DNA from: Pseudomonas orientalis
GTDB lineage: Bacteria > Pseudomonadota > Gammaproteobacteria > Pseudomonadales > Pseudomonadaceae
DNA length: 64,000 bases
Direction of reading: 5' to 3'
Assembly (NCBI RefSeq): GCF_002934065.1
Contig: NZ_CP018049.1
Span: 3,656,501-3,720,500, forward strand
In this document: positions 61,234-64,000 of the stretch, piece after piece
Layout: the number at the start of each line of letters is the position of its first letter
Position numbering within the stretch: position 1 is the first letter of the stretch
Notes under the pieces: generated by a model
The model's database searches: none
Told to the model about the DNA's origin: nothing
The model's input: only the letters and a program-made list of their open reading frames with translations
Made by a program: the position numbers and the translations under genes

Positions 61234-62517
61234 TTATGCGTCAGGTGCAGCCTTGGCAGCCGGCTCACTGTTTTCATAGATATACAGTGGCTTGGACTTG
61301 CCTTCGATAACGCTTTCGTCGATCACCACTTTACTCACCTCGGACTGCGAGGGGATTTCGTACATGGTGTCGAGCAACACGCCTTCGAGGATCGAGCGCA
61401 GACCACGTGCACCGGTCTTGCGCTCCAGTGCGCGCTTGGCCACTGATTTGAGCGCGTCGGTACGGAACTCGAGGTCCACACCTTCCATCTCGAACAGCTT
61501 GGCGTACTGCTTGGTCAGGGCGTTTTTCGGCTCGGTAAGGATCTGAATCAACGCCGCCTCATCCAGCTCGTCCAGCGTCGCCAGGACCGGCAGACGGCCG
61601 ACGAATTCCGGGATCAGACCGAACTTGACCAGATCGTCAGGTTCGACTTCACGCAGGGACTCGCCTACCTTCTTGCCTTCTTCCTTGCTGCGCACTTCCG
61701 CGCCGAAACCGATGCCGCCACGGGTGGAGCGCTGCTGGATGACCTTTTCCAACCCGGAAAACGCACCGCCACAGATAAACAGGATGTTACGCGTATCGAC
61801 CTGCAGGAATTCCTGCTGCGGATGCTTGCGGCCGCCCTGGGGCGGTACCGAAGCGACCGTGCCTTCGATCAGCTTCAACAGGGCTTGCTGTACGCCTTCA
61901 CCGGAAACATCCCGAGTGATCGACGGATTGTCCGACTTGCGCGAAATCTTGTCGATTTCATCGATGTAGACGATACCCATCTGGGCCTTCTCTACGTCGT
62001 AGTCGCACTTCTGCAGCAGTTTCTGAATGATGTTCTCGACATCTTCGCCCACGTAGCCCGCCTCGGTGAGGGTGGTGGCGTCGGCGATGGTGAACGGAAC
62101 GTTCAGCAGGCGAGCGAGGGTTTCCGCAAGCAGGGTCTTACCCGAGCCTGTAGGGCCGATCAGCAGGATGTTGCTCTTGCCGAGTTCGACTTCGTCGCCT
62201 TTCTTGTCACGCTGGTTCAAGCGCTTGTAGTGGTTGTACACCGCTACGGCCAGAACCTTCTTTGCACGCTCCTGACCAATGACGTACTGGTCAAGGATGC
62301 CGCTGATTTCTTTAGGCGATGGGAGTTTGTGCGCACTGCTCTCGGCCTGGGCTTCCTGCACCTCCTCGCGGATGATGTCATTGCACAGGTCGACGCATTC
62401 GTCGCAGATAAACACCGAGGGGCCGGCAATCAATTTGCGTACTTCATGCTGGCTTTTGCCACAGAAGGAGCAATAGAGCAGCTTGCCGTTGTCCTCGCCG
62501 TTGCGGGTGTCAGTCAT
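61234..62517 (-). CDS. clpX: ATP-dependent unfoldase ClpX
   Basis: The 427-residue AAA+ unfoldase has the N-terminal C4 zinc-binding domain ([11 protein letters not shown] ... CDECVDLC, residues about 16-40), Walker A GPTGSGKT, Walker [10 protein letters not shown], and the IGF loop (GGIGFGAEV) that docks on ClpP. It delivers tagged proteins to ClpP. Start [16 protein letters not shown] is the family start. It follows clpP at 112 bp and ends with its own terminator. Confidence 0.97.
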   Translation of the reverse strand: MTDTRNGEDNGKLLYCSFCGKSQHEVRKLIAGPSVFICDECVDLCNDIIREEVQEAQAESSAHKLPSPKEISGILDQYVIGQERAKKVLAVAVYNHYKRLNQRDKKGDEVELGKSNILLIGPTGSGKTLLAETLARLLNVPFTIADATTLTEAGYVGEDVENIIQKLLQKCDYDVEKAQMGIVYIDEIDKISRKSDNPSITRDVSGEGVQQALLKLIEGTVASVPPQGGRKHPQQEFLQVDTRNILFICGGAFSGLEKVIQQRSTRGGIGFGAEVRSKEEGKKVGESLREVEPDDLVKFGLIPEFVGRLPVLATLDELDEAALIQILTEPKNALTKQYAKLFEMEGVDLEFRTDALKSVAKRALERKTGARGLRSILEGVLLDTMYEIPSQSEVSKVVIDESVIEGKSKPLYIYENSEPAAKAAPDA

Positions 62518-62562
62518 TCGTTCGATCCAAATCCGATAGGCTTGCAACACAAGATGAAGGCT

Positions 62563-62584
62563 TATGCGGGCTTTTTCAAGCCCG
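62563..62584. other. GC-rich hairpin in the clpP-clpX gap
   Basis: GCGGGCTT and AAGCCCGC (about 62565-62582) form a strong stem-loop without a T-run. It could reduce read-through or protect the clpP message; it is not a clear terminator. Confidence 0.5.
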
Positions 62585-62629
62585 CCAGTGGTCGGACATG
62601 CCGACCAGCCCTATTTTGAGTGGCTTATA

Positions 62630-63265
62630 TTAAGCGGGGCGCTTTTCGATCACTGCGTCGATCAACCCGTATTCACGGGCAGCTTCAGCGCTCATGAAGT
62701 TATCACGGTTGGTATCACGCTCGATTTCCTCAAGAGTGTGCCCGCTGTGCTTGGCCATCAGCGTGTTGAGGCGCTCACGAATGAAGAGGATTTCCTTGGC
62801 ATGGATTTCGATGTCCGATGCCTGGCCCTGGAAACCGCCCAGTGGCTGGTGAATCATCACGCGTGAGTTCGGCAGGCAGTAACGCTTGCCCTCGGCGCCG
62901 GCGGTCAGCAGGAATGCACCCATGCTGCAGGCCTGGCCAATGCAGGTAGTCGATACGTTTGGCTTGATGAACTGCATGGTGTCGTAGATCGACATGCCCG
63001 CCGTCACCGAACCGCCCGGCGAGTTGATGTAGAGATGGATGTCCTTGTCCGGGTTTTCCGCTTCAAGGAACAGCAGCTGCGCACAGATCAGGTTGGCCAT
63101 GTAGTCCTCTACCGGGCCGACCAGAAAGATCACTCGCTCCTTGAGCAGGCGCGAGTAGATGTCGTAGGCGCGTTCGCCACGAGCGGACTGCTCGACAACC
63201 ATCGGGACCAGGCCGCCTGCGGCCTGGATATCAGAGTTCTGCTGAATATAGGAATTACGGAACAT
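62630..63265 (-). CDS. clpP: ATP-dependent Clp protease proteolytic subunit
   Basis: The 211-residue serine protease has catalytic Ser114 (GQACSMGAF) and His139 (MIHQPLGG), plus the catalytic Asp in the DTNRDNFM segment, and the N-terminal gate region. It assembles as a tetradecamer capped by ClpX (encoded downstream) or ClpA. Length and start [10 protein letters not shown] are typical of Pseudomonas ClpP1. It lies 91 bp after tig. Confidence 0.97.
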   Translation of the reverse strand: MFRNSYIQQNSDIQAAGGLVPMVVEQSARGERAYDIYSRLLKERVIFLVGPVEDYMANLICAQLLFLEAENPDKDIHLYINSPGGSVTAGMSIYDTMQFIKPNVSTTCIGQACSMGAFLLTAGAEGKRYCLPNSRVMIHQPLGGFQGQASDIEIHAKEILFIRERLNTLMAKHSGHTLEEIERDTNRDNFMSAEAAREYGLIDAVIEKRPA

Positions 63266-63296
63266 GCTCTGCAGTTACTCCCAAATAGTCATGTCT

Positions 63297-63330
63297 TGAA
63301 AACGCATAAGCCAGCGCGAGGCTGGCTTAT
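63297..63330 (-). terminator. Hairpin terminator after tig
   Basis: ATAAGCCAGC (63306-63315) and GCTGGCTTAT (63321-63330) pair with a 5-base loop; on the minus strand it is followed by GCGTTTTC. Confidence 0.75.
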
Positions 63331-63356
63331 GGTTGAATTTCCAACGAGTTGGACAA

Positions 63357-64000
63357 TCAGTCGGCTTGTGCTGCTTCCGCCGGTTTGACTGCTTCTTCGT
63401 AAGAGACCGCTTTATCGGTCACCTTAGCCTTCTGCAGAACAGTATCCACAACTTGTTCTTCCAGCACAACCGAACGTACTTCGTTCAACTGCTGGTCGTT
63501 CTTGTAGTACCAGGACACGACCTGCTCAGGCTCCTGGTAGGCCGAAGCCATTTCCTGGATCATTTCGCGGACGCGGTCTTCGTCAGGCTTGAGGTCGAAC
63601 TGTTTGACCACTTCAGCCACGATCAGGCCCAGCACGACGCGGCGCTTGGCTTGCTCCTCGAACAGCTCGGCCGGCAACTGGTCAGGCTTGATGTTGCCAC
63701 CAAACTGCTGAACCGCTTGTACGCGCAGGCGATCCACTTCGTTGGACAGCAGGGCCTTAGGCACTTCGATCGGGTTGGCGGCCAGCAGACCGTCCATGAC
63801 CTGGTTCTTGACCTTGGACTTGATCGCCTGACGCAGCTCGCGCTCCATGTTCTTGCGAACTTCGGCGCGGAAGCCTTCGATGCCAGTTTCCTTGATGCCG
63901 AATTGGGCGAAGAACTCTTCGTTCAGTTCTGGCAGCTTAGGCTCGGAAACGCTGTTGACGGTCACGGTGAACTCGGCGGCTTTGCCGGCCAGGTCCAGGT
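63357..64000 (-). CDS. tig: Trigger factor (C-terminal part, cut by window edge)
   Basis: The last 214 codons of the ribosome-associated chaperone are present; the frame stays open to the edge. Residues visible are the end of the PPIase-domain region ([13 protein letters not shown]) and the helical C-terminal chaperone domain ([28 protein letters not shown] by position, [26 protein letters not shown]). The order tig-clpP-clpX-lon-hupB-ppiD is conserved. The terminal [12 protein letters not shown] tail is Ala-rich as in other Pseudomonas. Confidence 0.96.
   Translation of the reverse strand, partial: LDLAGKAAEFTVTVNSVSEPKLPELNEEFFAQFGIKETGIEGFRAEVRKNMERELRQAIKSKVKNQVMDGLLAANPIEVPKALLSNEVDRLRVQAVQQFGGNIKPDQLPAELFEEQAKRRVVLGLIVAEVVKQFDLKPDEDRVREMIQEMASAYQEPEQVVSWYYKNDQQLNEVRSVVLEEQVVDTVLQKAKVTDKAVSYEEAVKPAEAAQAD

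Overview
The window is GC-rich chromosomal DNA from a fluorescent Pseudomonas, most likely the P. fluorescens group. Supporting features are the many GTGGGAGGGGGCTTGCCCCCGAT-type REP palindromes, a PrrF-type iron sRNA, a CrcY/CrcZ-type sRNA, and the tig-clpP-clpX-lon-hupB-ppiD order at the right end. No tRNA, rRNA, CRISPR array, prophage or insertion sequence was seen.

Layout. 1-3.6 kb: an EmrAB-type tripartite efflux operon headed by a MarR repressor (emrB is cut by the window edge). 3.8-9.2 kb: tamA-tamB. 9.3-12.5 kb: a GNAT acetyltransferase, xthA, and a phosphate-binding-like/OmpA fusion. 12.6-15 kb: an acyl-CoA dehydrogenase divergent from a LysR regulator. 15.5-24.9 kb: leucine catabolism, split into liuR-liuE, the CrcY sRNA, an acyl-CoA ligase on the other strand, and liuABCD; LiuR-like operators occur before liuR and in the ligase/liuA gap. 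24.9-27.6 kb: a LexA/PrtR-like repressor with degenerate protease residues, a small Pseudomonas protein, a Fur-controlled PrrF sRNA and an M14 carboxypeptidase. 27.6-30.6 kb: a catalase-like protein plus cytochrome b561 operon divergent from an ECF sigma/anti-sigma pair, with matching ECF promoters on both sides. 30.6-37 kb: an archaic (Csu-type) chaperone-usher pilus operon with four small subunits. 37-40.8 kb: zapE, a leucine-rich-repeat kinase and a YebC protein. 40.9-43.9 kb: a LysR regulator divergent from phnWX (2-aminoethylphosphonate degradation). 44-50.5 kb: a second cytochrome b561, a PLP-dependent deaminase, fadH, a membrane-anchored nitrilase-fold protein lacking catalytic residues, and an AraC regulator. 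50.5-55.1 kb: a 28-residue ORF, then a MarR regulator flanked by a truncated pyruvate-dehydrogenase-E1-like protein and a full E1, both preceded by the same TTGCAATTGCAA palindrome. 55.1-64 kb: a DUF2242 lipoprotein, ppiD, hupB, lon, clpX, clpP and the 3' part of tig.

Three intergenic copies of an exactly 263-bp repeat (15104, 39773, and 44602 inverted) have long inverted arms, apparent covariation in an internal hairpin, and an adjoining REP. The most unusual protein-coding features are the truncated E1 paralogue under a shared MarR operator, the catalytically degenerate S24 repressor and the catalytically degenerate nitrilase homologue. All functional names come from reading motifs and context; no database search was run.
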